Below are positions 27,070-35,261 of a stretch of DNA of 38,853 bases, piece after piece. The DNA is from Westiellopsis prolifica IICB1 (GTDB lineage: Bacteria > Cyanobacteriota > Cyanobacteriia > Cyanobacteriales > Nostocaceae). Position 1 is the stretch's first letter. Each line of letters begins with the position of its first letter. The notes beneath the pieces were generated by a model. It searched no databases. It was not told where the DNA came from and saw only the letters and a program-made list of their open reading frames with translations. The stretch lies in the NCBI RefSeq assembly GCF_004323185.1, contig NZ_NAPS01000001.1, positions 2,345,843-2,384,695 of the forward strand. Reading direction: 5' to 3'. Both the position numbers and the translations under genes were made by a program.

Positions 27070-28878
27070 ATGCAGCAGTATTCAAGCTTACCAGAACCAA
27101 ACTCACAAGTAGATGCAACACCAACAGTTTTGACAACTATCCAACAACTGCAAGCTGAGTTGTGGCTGGAACACAGCTTGAGTCGGTTGCAAAATCGCCT
27201 CAATGATTGTCTGGTCAGTCTGACTAGCAATCAACAAACAGTGGTTGGAGAAGCAGAAATATTTCAAAGTGTGGTTAATGAACTAAATAGTGTTTTGAAT
27301 CACAGCAAGGTGGCGATCGCACTTGTAGAACCACAAAAAAATGTTGGCAAAGTTTGTTTTGTTCCGACTTGTATCTCTCGACATTCACCATCATTAATGA
27401 TTGAAGGGATGGTGAAAAAGAAAAAAAAACTCCCTTTGCAATTAGCAGAAGAAATAGACATTGATGATTTGCGGTTACTTGCACAACAAGAACCACCCAA
27501 TGCTTGGCAATTAGCCAATGATATTGATGGCGTGATTGGCTGGTTAATTATTGCTAGAACACCTGTAGAGGCTGATGTTAATTCATTCCAAGACACTTGT
27601 GTACAAATCACACCACAACTTTTGACACGCGCTGCACAACAATGCGTTACCACCATAACCCAATTGCGGAAAGTACAATCTTTACAGCGCCACTGTCAAC
27701 AGTTAGAAACTATCAATCAAGAACTAGAACGTACTAATCAACTTAAAAATCAATTTTTAGCAAATACCAGTCACGAAATCCGTACTCCTCTAAGTTCAAT
27801 TACTGGTTTTACCCACCTACTGATAGCCCAAGGGTATGAACCATCCAAAGAACGTCATCAAGAATATTTAGGCATTATTCAATCTAGTAGTAAGCACCTG
27901 TTGGCTTTGATTAACGATATTTTGGATTTGTCTAAGATTGAAGCAAATCAATTAGAAATGCAATGGGAACAAGTTGATTTGCAAACATTATGTCGCAATA
28001 TTTTAATTCTATTAAAAGAAAAAGCCACTAGTAAAGGTTTAAAACTATCACTCGAATTAGACCCCAATGTTAATACCTTATTATCTGATTCATTACGACT
28101 TAAGCAAATGTTGCTCAACTTGTTGTTTAATGCCATTAAATTTACCACTAATGGCAGCGTTGGTTTACAAGTTAAACTCAACAATTCTTTGATATATTTT
28201 ACAGTTTGGGATACTGGTATTGGCATCTCTCAAGAACACCAAGCAGAACTTTTCCAACCTTATTTTCAGATTTATAACAGCGTAGTTAGTCAAAACGAAG
28301 GCACTGGTTTAGGATTGGTCGTAACTAGAAAACTCGCTGAACTTCATGGTGGTAGGGTAGAAGTAGAATCAGAACTAGGTTGTGGTTCTCGATTTACGAT
28401 TGTACTTCCCCTCAAACAGGAATGTGAAACTGTGGAAGTACAAGAAGTAGAGGAAAAAGCGAAGATAGAAGATATATCTACAAGATCTCAACAAATTTCC
28501 CAAAATAATCATTCTCCAAATATTTTGTTAGTAGAAGACAACTCACACAATGCTCAATTAATACAAATTTATCTGCAAAAATCGGGTTATCAGATCAATT
28601 TGGTCAATAATGCAGAGCAAATGTGGAAAATGTTAGACCAAAACCAGCAAAAGCCAGCCGTAATTTTATTAGATATTAAATTACCTGATGAGAATGGTCT
28701 AGCAATTATACAAAAATTGCGAGAACATCAGCAGTATCGAACCATTCCGATAATTGTGCAAACTGCAATGGCGATGAAAGGCGATCGCGAAATTTGTTTA
28801 GCAGCAGGAGTCAATGAATATATTTCTAAACCAATAGATTTGCCATTGTTAGAAAATTTTATATCGAAATATATATGA
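27070..28878 (+). CDS. Hybrid sensor histidine kinase with C-terminal receiver
   Basis: Protein of 602 residues from the ATG at 27070 (a TTG at 27064 is also in frame). A degenerate GAF-like sensor region (about 20-200) and a coiled coil (about 205-225) precede the histidine kinase core. The H-box is NTSHEIRTPLSS with H235. N- and G-box motifs follow (NLLFNAIKF, DTGIGIS, GTGLGLV). The C-terminal receiver (about 480-602) has the acidic pair in LLVEDN, phospho-acceptor D535 in LLDIKLP, and the lysine in ISKPID. There are no membrane helices, so it is a soluble sensor that may pass phosphate to its own receiver and onward to an unlinked partner. The neighbours give no hint of the signal. Confidence 0.9.
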   Translation: MQQYSSLPEPNSQVDATPTVLTTIQQLQAELWLEHSLSRLQNRLNDCLVSLTSNQQTVVGEAEIFQSVVNELNSVLNHSKVAIALVEPQKNVGKVCFVPTCISRHSPSLMIEGMVKKKKKLPLQLAEEIDIDDLRLLAQQEPPNAWQLANDIDGVIGWLIIARTPVEADVNSFQDTCVQITPQLLTRAAQQCVTTITQLRKVQSLQRHCQQLETINQELERTNQLKNQFLANTSHEIRTPLSSITGFTHLLIAQGYEPSKERHQEYLGIIQSSSKHLLALINDILDLSKIEANQLEMQWEQVDLQTLCRNILILLKEKATSKGLKLSLELDPNVNTLLSDSLRLKQMLLNLLFNAIKFTTNGSVGLQVKLNNSLIYFTVWDTGIGISQEHQAELFQPYFQIYNSVVSQNEGTGLGLVVTRKLAELHGGRVEVESELGCGSRFTIVLPLKQECETVEVQEVEEKAKIEDISTRSQQISQNNHSPNILLVEDNSHNAQLIQIYLQKSGYQINLVNNAEQMWKMLDQNQQKPAVILLDIKLPDENGLAIIQKLREHQQYRTIPIIVQTAMAMKGDREICLAAGVNEYISKPIDLPLLENFISKYI

Positions 28879-29150
28879 AAAGGGAACAAGAAAAGTAATT
28901 TTATATAACAGAATCTTTCTTAATTACAAAGACCAATATTTTGTAATTTATATTAAGTTTTATTTCACAAATAAGTAAGCATACCAAAATGTTTATAACA
29001 AATTTAAATATTTTAAAAGCCCATAATCGTTATTATATAAGCTTATTTTAATCTAGCCTTAACTCTAAAATACCTGAATTTTCTCGATAATAACTATCGA
29101 TATATTCCACTGCCGATAGACTTATTTAGAAATAATTAAGAGAGGGTTTA
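28879..29150. other. Spacer upstream of the PhoX-like gene
   Basis: About 270 AT-rich bases. A single CTTAACT string near 29058 resembles half of a Pho box, but the next expected 8-mer 11 bases on does not match, so it is not called as a regulatory site. Confidence 0.35.
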
Positions 29151-30407
29151 GTGACCTTATCAAGACGTCAGTTTTTTACGCTGGCTGGCACAAGTACTGC
29201 TGGTGCTCTACTGTTATCCCCATTGCAAGCTTTTTATGCTAAAAGAACTTTAGCAGCCGGACCCTATGGTGCTCTACAATCTGACCCTATGGGTGTTCTA
29301 GATCTACCTGCCGGATTTTCTTACGTGAGATTGTCTGAAACAGGGCAAACGATGACCGACGGCTACAGAGTTCCGGGTGGACACGACGGGATGGGGGCAT
29401 TTTCAGGAGCTAATGGTAATACAATTCTGATCCGCAACCATGAACTATCACCAACATCAAGTAATGGGCTTGGTGCGCCCAATTCTAAGAAATACGACAC
29501 CCAAGGAAGAGGTGGTACAACAACTTTGGTAGTCAGTCCCAATCGCACTTTAATCAGTCACTACGGTTCTTTGGCAGGTACATATCGTAACTGCGCTGGT
29601 GGACCAACCCCTTGGGGTTCGTGGCTCAGTTGCGAAGAGAGTTTTGAAACGGGAAATAAGAAGCATGGCTATGTATTTGAAGTACCTAGTAGCGCAACTG
29701 GGTTTGTTACACCAGTAGCCCTGACGGCGATGGGTCGTTTCAATCATGAAGCGGCAGCTGTAGACCCCAATACAGGCTATGTGTATCTGACTGAAGACCG
29801 GGGTGATGGCTTGTTATATCGCTTTGTACCTAACTCACAGAATAACTTGAGCGCAGGTGGTACGCTGTATGCTTTGAGAATTACTACAAGACCCCAGGCA
29901 AACACCACAACAGGATTTACAGTAGGTCAAGCCTTTGCAGTGGATTGGGTTCGGATTACCAACCCCGATCCTTCAACTGATACAGTACGGGCTGAGGGCT
30001 TTAACTTAGGAGCTGCTAAATTTGCTCGTGGCGAAGGCATTTTCTATGGCAACGGAGATATCTATTTCTGCTGTACCAGTGGTGGAAGTGCTGGATTGGG
30101 CCAAATCTGGCGCTATACCCCTGCAACTGAAACGCTTCGTCTCTACATAGAACCTAACAATGGAGGTATTCTAGACTTTCCAGATAACATTGTCGTTGCG
30201 CCTAATGGTGACTTATTCCTCTGCGAGGATGGTGGCGGTACTGACTTTATTATGGGTATCACGCCAAGCGGCGCACTTTATAAATTTGCACGAAATGCCT
30301 TGAACACAAACGAGTTTGCTGGAGTTTGCTTCTCACCTAACGGGCAAACTATGTTTGTAAATATGCAGACACCAGGAATTACTTTTGCTATTTGGGGTCC
30401 CTGGTAA
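29151..30407 (+). CDS. Tat-exported PhoX-like (DUF839) protein
   Basis: Protein of 418 residues starting with GTG, preceded by GAGAGG. The N-terminus is a twin-arginine signal: S4-R5-R6-Q-F-F followed by a hydrophobic stretch (about 10-27), so it is exported folded to the periplasm. The mature part has DUF839/PhoX blocks: RNHEL (96-100), GGPTPWGSWLSCEES (150-164) including C161, MGRFNHE (194-200) and LTEDRGDGLLYRF (213-225). PhoX enzymes are calcium- and iron-dependent alkaline phosphatases. This protein is shorter than well-studied PhoX proteins, so phosphatase activity is likely but not certain. The pst phosphate uptake operon is 1.9 kb further on the opposite strand, which fits a phosphate-scavenging role. 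Confidence 0.83.
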   Translation: MTLSRRQFFTLAGTSTAGALLLSPLQAFYAKRTLAAGPYGALQSDPMGVLDLPAGFSYVRLSETGQTMTDGYRVPGGHDGMGAFSGANGNTILIRNHELSPTSSNGLGAPNSKKYDTQGRGGTTTLVVSPNRTLISHYGSLAGTYRNCAGGPTPWGSWLSCEESFETGNKKHGYVFEVPSSATGFVTPVALTAMGRFNHEAAAVDPNTGYVYLTEDRGDGLLYRFVPNSQNNLSAGGTLYALRITTRPQANTTTGFTVGQAFAVDWVRITNPDPSTDTVRAEGFNLGAAKFARGEGIFYGNGDIYFCCTSGGSAGLGQIWRYTPATETLRLYIEPNNGGILDFPDNIVVAPNGDLFLCEDGGGTDFIMGITPSGALYKFARNALNTNEFAGVCFSPNGQTMFVNMQTPGITFAIWGPW

Positions 30408-30564
30408 AATCAGACCGTAGTTTATGGAAAAATGGGGTGAGAATGATTTACTCCGTATTCTTTCTTACCCTATAACAATGTCTAGTTTGGGTAAATGAGG
30501 AGATGAAACGGTGGGAGCTTGTAAAATATAATTGGTAAGGTGCTTTAGTTTTTGGTTAGACTAA

Positions 30565-30668
30565 TAAGTACTTAGGCAAAATTATTTATATATCTCGTTT
30601 GCCTCTTTGGTTTGGCAAATCAAGCATACAAAATCAAAAATGTCTAATTAATTTTGCATAGGTACTTA
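30565..30668. mobile_element. MITE-like element A upstream of larE
   Basis: A 104 bp segment bounded by 20 bp inverted repeats with 2 mismatches: TAAGTACTTAGGCAAAATTA (30565-30584) and TAATTTTGCATAGGTACTTA (30649-30668). Its ends can be read as duplicated TA. The interior has a small TTTGCC/GGCAAA hairpin and no gene. It ends 3 bases before the likely larE start codon. A related element of nearly equal length lies at 35126-35230. Confidence 0.65.
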
Positions 30669-30671
30669 TCA

Positions 30672-31511
30672 ATGATGCTGACAGAAAAATTTGAGGAACT
30701 AAAAGCAATATTTGCACAGATGCAGCAAGCTTTAATTGCTTACTCTGGTGGTGTTGATAGTACTTTGGTTGCTAAGGTTGCTTATGATGTCTTAGGCGAT
30801 CGCGCTTTGGCTGTAACAGCTGTTTCACCAAGTCTGTTACCTGAAGAATTGGAAGATGCCAAAATTCAAGCAGCAACGATTGGGATTTCCCATCAAATTA
30901 TCGCTACACACGAGATGGAAAATCCTAATTACACTTCCAACCCTGTTAATCGTTGTTATTTCTGCAAAAGTGAATTGCACGATACCCTCAAACCCTTAGC
31001 TGTGGAAATGGGTTATCCCTACGTGATTGATGGAGTAAATGCTGATGACTTGCATGATTATCGTCCAGGAATTCAAGCAGCCAAAGAAAGAGGTGCGCGA
31101 TCGCCTCTAGCAGAAGTTGGTATTACTAAAGCCGAAGTTCGACAACTTTCTCAACAACTCGGTTTACCTTGGTGGGATAAACCCGCCCAACCTTGTCTGA
31201 GTTCCCGTTTTCCCTATGGCGAAGAAATTACTGTAGCGAAGTTACAACGTGTAGGTAGAGCAGAAATTTATTTGCGTAAGTTGGGATGGAAAAATTTACG
31301 AGTACGTTCACAAGGCGATACTGCCAGAATTGAATTATCACCAGAACAAATCAAAGATTTTGTGTTAAACACAGATTTAAAAACAGTAGTTTCCACATTT
31401 CAAGAGTTTGGTTTTATCTACGTAACTCTCGATTTGGAAGGTTATAGCAGTGGTAAATTAAATCGAGTGTTAAATTCGCAAGAAGCCCTAATTCACACAG
31501 GAGCATCCTAA
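30672..31511 (+). CDS. larE: LarE-family sulfur insertase (three-cysteine type)
   Basis: PP-loop ATP pyrophosphatase of 279 residues counted from the ATG at 30672 (30675 is equally possible; the frame opens at a TTG at 30654). LarE adenylates and thiolates the pyridinium dicarboxylate precursor of the nickel-pincer cofactor. The PP-loop is S25-G-G-V-D-S30. Three cysteines are placed as C95-x-x-C98 (NRCYFCKSEL) and C175 (PAQPCLSSRF). In Lactiplantibacillus LarE a single cysteine is sacrificed as sulfur donor, whereas members with this CxxC plus C pattern are reported to bind a [4Fe-4S] cluster. No larA, larB or larC gene is in the window, so the pathway cannot be confirmed. A MITE-like element abuts the start. 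Confidence 0.9.
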   Translation: MMLTEKFEELKAIFAQMQQALIAYSGGVDSTLVAKVAYDVLGDRALAVTAVSPSLLPEELEDAKIQAATIGISHQIIATHEMENPNYTSNPVNRCYFCKSELHDTLKPLAVEMGYPYVIDGVNADDLHDYRPGIQAAKERGARSPLAEVGITKAEVRQLSQQLGLPWWDKPAQPCLSSRFPYGEEITVAKLQRVGRAEIYLRKLGWKNLRVRSQGDTARIELSPEQIKDFVLNTDLKTVVSTFQEFGFIYVTLDLEGYSSGKLNRVLNSQEALIHTGAS

Positions 31512-31544
31512 TGTTTTTCACACACTATGAAATATTACGGTTTT

Positions 31545-32159
31545 TCAGCTAACCGAGTCAAAAATCTGTTGCGCTGTGAGATTTAATTGGGGAAAAGTAG
31601 GGGATACAATTGGATTATTATTTTGAAATTGAGTCATTTGATACTCGCCATCCACTAATTGACATACGAAAATTGTAGGCTGTTTGGGATTGCCGAGAAA
31701 TTTACGCGCACCTAATGCACCATAATCGACAATCCAATATTCGGGAATCCCCATTTCCTCATAGTCTGCATATTTTTTGTGATAGTCGTCTCGCCAGTTA
31801 GTCGAAACAACTTCAATTACCAACGGTACCGATTCGGACTGAATAACCGTAGATTCTTTTTTCCAAAGTGGTTCGTTTTTCAAATTGTTCTGGTTTACTA
31901 CCAATACATCAGGTAAGTAGCTTGAATTAGCACTGGGAGTTCTAACAAAACCTGTTTTGGGGATATTAAAAGGAAGATTTAGCCTCTCAATTTCAACCCC
32001 TAATTTTCGCATCAAAAAACCGACAACATCTTCATGATCGCCAGATGGTGGAGGCATCTCGACTATAACTCCTTCATGCAGTTCGTAGCGTTTACCGTCG
32101 TTGGGATAGCATTCAATGAATTCATCGAAAGTTAGTAACTTTGGCAAGGCTTGGGTCAT
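31545..32159 (-). CDS. Uma2-family (DUF820) putative PD-(D/E)XK nuclease
   Basis: Protein of 204 residues in the Uma2 family, greatly expanded in cyanobacteria. The restriction-endonuclease-like core is visible: D84 in SYLPDVLVV, E116 in PLVIEVVST, and K129 in the following helix (DDYHKKYADYEEMG), then the typical IPEYWIVD strand. No target or physiological role is known for most members; a link to mobile DNA has been proposed for the family. It lies downstream of pstB on the same strand, but an intrinsic terminator separates them, so it is not part of the pst operon. Its end converges with larE. Confidence 0.9.
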   Translation of the reverse strand: MTQALPKLLTFDEFIECYPNDGKRYELHEGVIVEMPPPSGDHEDVVGFLMRKLGVEIERLNLPFNIPKTGFVRTPSANSSYLPDVLVVNQNNLKNEPLWKKESTVIQSESVPLVIEVVSTNWRDDYHKKYADYEEMGIPEYWIVDYGALGARKFLGNPKQPTIFVCQLVDGEYQMTQFQNNNPIVSPTFPQLNLTAQQIFDSVS

Positions 32160-32213
32160 AATCTCACCTCCATATATTTGACTTTAGCTGAATCGTTGCA
32201 CAAAATCTTAAAA

Positions 32214-32247
32214 AAGCTAGTTCCCTTTCCCTCCAGAGAACTAGCTT
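32214..32247 (-). terminator. Rho-independent terminator of the pst operon
   Basis: AAGCTAGTTC (32214-32223) and GAACTAGCTT (32238-32247) form a perfect 10 bp stem with a 14-base loop. Read on the minus strand it is followed by TTTT within a T-rich tail (TTTTTTAAG). It lies 49 bases after the pstB stop codon. Confidence 0.85.
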
Positions 32248-32296
32248 CGTAGTTTCTTTATACATCTTAATTGCTGCCCTGCTCAGGGTACAATTT

Positions 32297-33103
32297 CTAA
32301 CCGAACTTACCGCTAACGTATTCCTTAGTAGCTTCTTGTTGAGGATTTTGGAAAATTGCCTCTGTGCGGTCAAATTCTACCAAATAGCCAGTCCGACCAC
32401 CTTTTTCTGATGTTTGGACGTTGAAAAAGGCTGTCATATCCGATACACGGGAAGCTTGTTGCATGTTGTGAGTCACAATCACCACGGTATAGCGTTGTTT
32501 CAGTTCGTGGATTAGTTCTTCAACTTGCAAGGTAGAAATAGGATCAAGCGCCGAACAAGGTTCATCCATTAAAATAACATCTGGTTGAACAGCGATCGCG
32601 CGAGCAATACATAAACGCTGTTGTTGACCACCAGATAAAGATAAACCACTTTGTTTGAGTTTGTCTTTCACATCTTCCCACAAAGCAGCTTGTTTGAGCG
32701 ATCGCTCTACCAATTCATCCATATCTCCTTTGTAGCCGTTGAGTCTTGGTCCAAAAGCGATATTGTCGTAAATTGATTTGGGGAAAGGGTTTGGTCTTTG
32801 AAACACCATCCCGATTTTACGGCGTACTTCTACAGGGTCAACCTGGGGTGCATAAAGGTTTTCACCATAGTAAAAGACTTTACCTTCTGCCCGAAATGAT
32901 TCAATGAGATCATTGAGGCGGTTATAACATCTAAGTAAAGTACTTTTACCACATCCAGAAGGACCAATAAAGGCTGTGACGCGATTTTTGTGAACATCCA
33001 TCCAGACATCGCGTACTGCTAAAAAGCTACCGTAGTAGATGTTAAGACCCTCGGCCCGTAAAACAGTGTCTGTTTGGTTGGCGGTGCTGATGTTTGTTAC
33101 CAT
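32297..33103 (-). CDS. pstB: Phosphate ABC transporter ATP-binding protein
   Basis: ATPase subunit of the high-affinity phosphate transporter, 268 residues. Walker A is GPSGCGKST (about 47-55). The Q-loop segment [12 protein letters not shown] has the PstB-typical NPFP sequence. The signature [14 protein letters not shown] and Walker B VILMDEP follow, with the switch histidine in VTHNMQQA. It works as a dimer on the cytoplasmic face with PstA and PstC. It is the last gene of the pst operon, 56 bases after pstA, followed by an intrinsic terminator. Confidence 0.97.
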   Translation of the reverse strand: MVTNISTANQTDTVLRAEGLNIYYGSFLAVRDVWMDVHKNRVTAFIGPSGCGKSTLLRCYNRLNDLIESFRAEGKVFYYGENLYAPQVDPVEVRRKIGMVFQRPNPFPKSIYDNIAFGPRLNGYKGDMDELVERSLKQAALWEDVKDKLKQSGLSLSGGQQQRLCIARAIAVQPDVILMDEPCSALDPISTLQVEELIHELKQRYTVVIVTHNMQQASRVSDMTAFFNVQTSEKGGRTGYLVEFDRTEAIFQNPQQEATKEYVSGKFG

Positions 33104-33159
33104 ATAATACTAAAATTGCTAACTTGACAATTTAATAAAGATGTGCAGTTTCGCTGGCA

Positions 33160-34047
33160 TCATGTATATTTTTTGCGACTAGTTGCCAAACGAGCAATAA
33201 TACTCGTCAGCAGCACCATTAACACCAAAATTAGAGATGCAGCCCAAGCCATCGCCTGCCAGTTTTTATAGGGGGCGATCGCGAAGTTATAAACTAAAAC
33301 TGCAAGGGAAGCTGTGGGTTTAAACAAACCATCAAACCAGTACTGAGAGAATAAAGCGGTGAATAATAGCGGTGCGGTTTCACCTGCGGCTCGTGCTATA
33401 GCTAGTGTAGAACCTGTAACAATTGCTGGTAAAGCTGCTGGTAAAACTACCCACACCACTTTTTGATAGTTTGTTGCTCCTAAACCAGTTGCAGCTTGGC
33501 GCAAATCATCTGATACTAACCGTAAGGCTTCGTCGGTAGTCTTTACAATAATAGGTAGCATCAATACTGACAGTGCTACTCCCCCACCAAAAGCGGAAAA
33601 CGAGCCGATGGTCACTACCACAATACCGTAAGCAAACACCCCCGCAATGATTGAAGGCACACCACTGAGAATATTTGTAGAAAAGCGTACCCAGCGAGCA
33701 ATTTTCCCAGAGCTAAACTCAGTCAAATAAACAGCACCTAAAACTCCTATGGGGATGCTAATCAAAGCACCAATGCCTACCATAATGATTGTACCGATGA
33801 TGGCATTACCAAAACCCCCTCCTGGTGCTAGTGGTGGTGGTGGTAACTCAGTAAACAAACTTGGTTGCAGACTAGCAAAGCCTTGAATAATGACGTAAGA
33901 AAGTACTGCGATTAAAGGTATTAGTGCCAATATTCCACATATAAATGCGATGACTGTCATCACAGTGTTGAATATCGTTCGGGGTGACGACGAACGAGCC
34001 AGACTACTGTGGAGCGATGCACTTTGAGATTTGTCTGTATAAGCCAT
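33160..34047 (-). CDS. pstA: Phosphate ABC transporter permease PstA
   Basis: Inner-membrane permease of 295 residues with about six transmembrane helices. The first is near 30-55. The ABC permease EAA loop reads VSDDLRQAATGLGATNYQKVVWVVLPAALPAIVTG (about 180-214 as a region), the site that docks on PstB. A cytoplasmic N-terminal tail rich in Ser (about 1-25) precedes the first helix. The gene is 36 bases after pstC and 56 before pstB, all on the minus strand, consistent with one transcript. Confidence 0.96.
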   Translation of the reverse strand: MAYTDKSQSASLHSSLARSSSPRTIFNTVMTVIAFICGILALIPLIAVLSYVIIQGFASLQPSLFTELPPPPLAPGGGFGNAIIGTIIMVGIGALISIPIGVLGAVYLTEFSSGKIARWVRFSTNILSGVPSIIAGVFAYGIVVVTIGSFSAFGGGVALSVLMLPIIVKTTDEALRLVSDDLRQAATGLGATNYQKVVWVVLPAALPAIVTGSTLAIARAAGETAPLLFTALFSQYWFDGLFKPTASLAVLVYNFAIAPYKNWQAMAWAASLILVLMVLLTSIIARLATSRKKYT

Positions 34048-34083
34048 ATTTCAACACACTTCAAAACACAAAAATGCTACAGT

Positions 34084-35037
34084 CTACAGTCGATTGACTC
34101 GCAGGACTATGAACTCAGCCAAAACATTTACTATCAGAGTTAAAACAAACAGAATCAAAGCAGCGTACATCAGAGCAGATATTTGCAGACCGCTTGCTTC
34201 GGCGAACTGGTTTGCTAGTAAAGAAGAAATAGTGTTAGCTGGTGCAAACAATGAAGGGCTAATTCTATTTGAGTTACCAATCAACATTGTTACAGCCATT
34301 GTTTCTCCCATCGCCCGACCTAAAGCCAGCATTACGGCGCTGACGATTCCAGAGAAAGCAGTAGGTAAAATTACTTTGAAAAGTGCTTCCCAACGGGTTG
34401 CTCCCAATCCTAGAGCTGCTTGACGCAAACTAGAAGGTACAGAAATTAACGCATCGCGAGAAATTGCTGTAATAATTGGCAAAGTCATGATACCTAAGAT
34501 GATTCCCGCCGGAAACATCGATGGGCCTGTGGGAACAGTACTAAAAATTGGTAGCCAACCAAAGGAACCATGAAGCCATTTCCCTAAAGCGGTGAGCGGA
34601 GGAATCAAGACAAAAATTCCCCAGATACCATACACTACACTGGGAATTGCCGCTAAAAGTTCTACCAGAAACACCAGAACTGTACGTACAGATAAGGGTA
34701 GCCAATTTTCGCTTAAAAGTATAGCTGTGCCAACACCAATCGGTACAGCTAGCAACAGACCAATAAAAGCACTAACCAATGTTCCGTAAACTTGCGGTAG
34801 TACACCGTATACATTGTTAACTGGATTCCAGGTACTTTCTGTTAAAAAACGGACTAAACCAAATTCTTTGATCGCAGGTACAGACTCAATACCAACCTGT
34901 ATGGCTATCCATAACAAAATAGCAGCGATCGCCAGAGCAAATATTCGTGTTATCCAAACAAAGCCTTTGTCTAAGGACTTTTCAAATTCCGAACGTGGTC
35001 TAACGGTAGGTTTATCACCTTGGGCTGATGTATTCAT
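34084..35037 (-). CDS. pstC: Phosphate ABC transporter permease PstC
   Basis: Inner-membrane permease of 317 residues with about six transmembrane helices, forming the phosphate channel with PstA. The EAA loop contains VPSSLRQAALGLGATRWEALFKVILP, and the following helix contains ALGRAMGETMAVTMLIGN, typical of PstC. The N-terminal 25 residues are polar (PTVRPRSEFEKSLDK) before the first helix. It follows pstS by 224 bases, a gap that contains a MITE-like element and repeats, so the distance between pstS and pstC is unusually large and irregular compared with the other pst gaps (36 and 56). Confidence 0.96.
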   Translation of the reverse strand: MNTSAQGDKPTVRPRSEFEKSLDKGFVWITRIFALAIAAILLWIAIQVGIESVPAIKEFGLVRFLTESTWNPVNNVYGVLPQVYGTLVSAFIGLLLAVPIGVGTAILLSENWLPLSVRTVLVFLVELLAAIPSVVYGIWGIFVLIPPLTALGKWLHGSFGWLPIFSTVPTGPSMFPAGIILGIMTLPIITAISRDALISVPSSLRQAALGLGATRWEALFKVILPTAFSGIVSAVMLALGRAMGETMAVTMLIGNSNRISPSLFAPANTISSLLANQFAEASGLQISALMYAALILFVLTLIVNVLAEFIVLRVNRL

Positions 35038-35125
35038 GAATGACTTTACTCATCAACGGTTCAAAAAGTAGGAGCGAACCATGCTAGTCATTAGTTAATA
35101 AGTCATTAGCCACTCGTCATTTATC

Positions 35126-35230
35126 TAAGTATTCGGACAAAATTAAATTTGTTTGTGGAGGCCTATAACAGAGAATAGAGAACTCTTAACAGAAAAACAA
35201 TCTGTATCATTAATTCTGTCTAAATACTGA
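35126..35230. mobile_element. MITE-like element B between pstS and pstC
   Basis: A 105 bp segment bounded by 20 bp inverted repeats with 4 mismatches: TAAGTATTCGGACAAAATTA (35126-35145) and TAATTCTGTCTAAATACTGA (35211-35230). The left end matches the left end of element A (30565) at 16 of 20 bases, and the lengths differ by one base. The interior shows no gene and little likeness to element A. Just beyond it (35236-35256) is an ACAAATG heptamer array. Confidence 0.6.
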
Positions 35231-35261
35231 TCACAAATGACAAATGACAAATGACTAAATA

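Noticed and set aside
29056-29078. Pho box before the PhoX-like gene (CTTAACTC-TAA-AATACCTG)
   Set aside because: The first 8-mer matches 6 of 8 and the second only 3 of 8; this is near what AT-rich DNA gives by chance.
30408-30480. Terminator of the PhoX-like gene (GGGTGAGAAT with ATTCTTTCTTACCC)
   Set aside because: Pairing needs several bulges and there is no T-run, so I do not list it.
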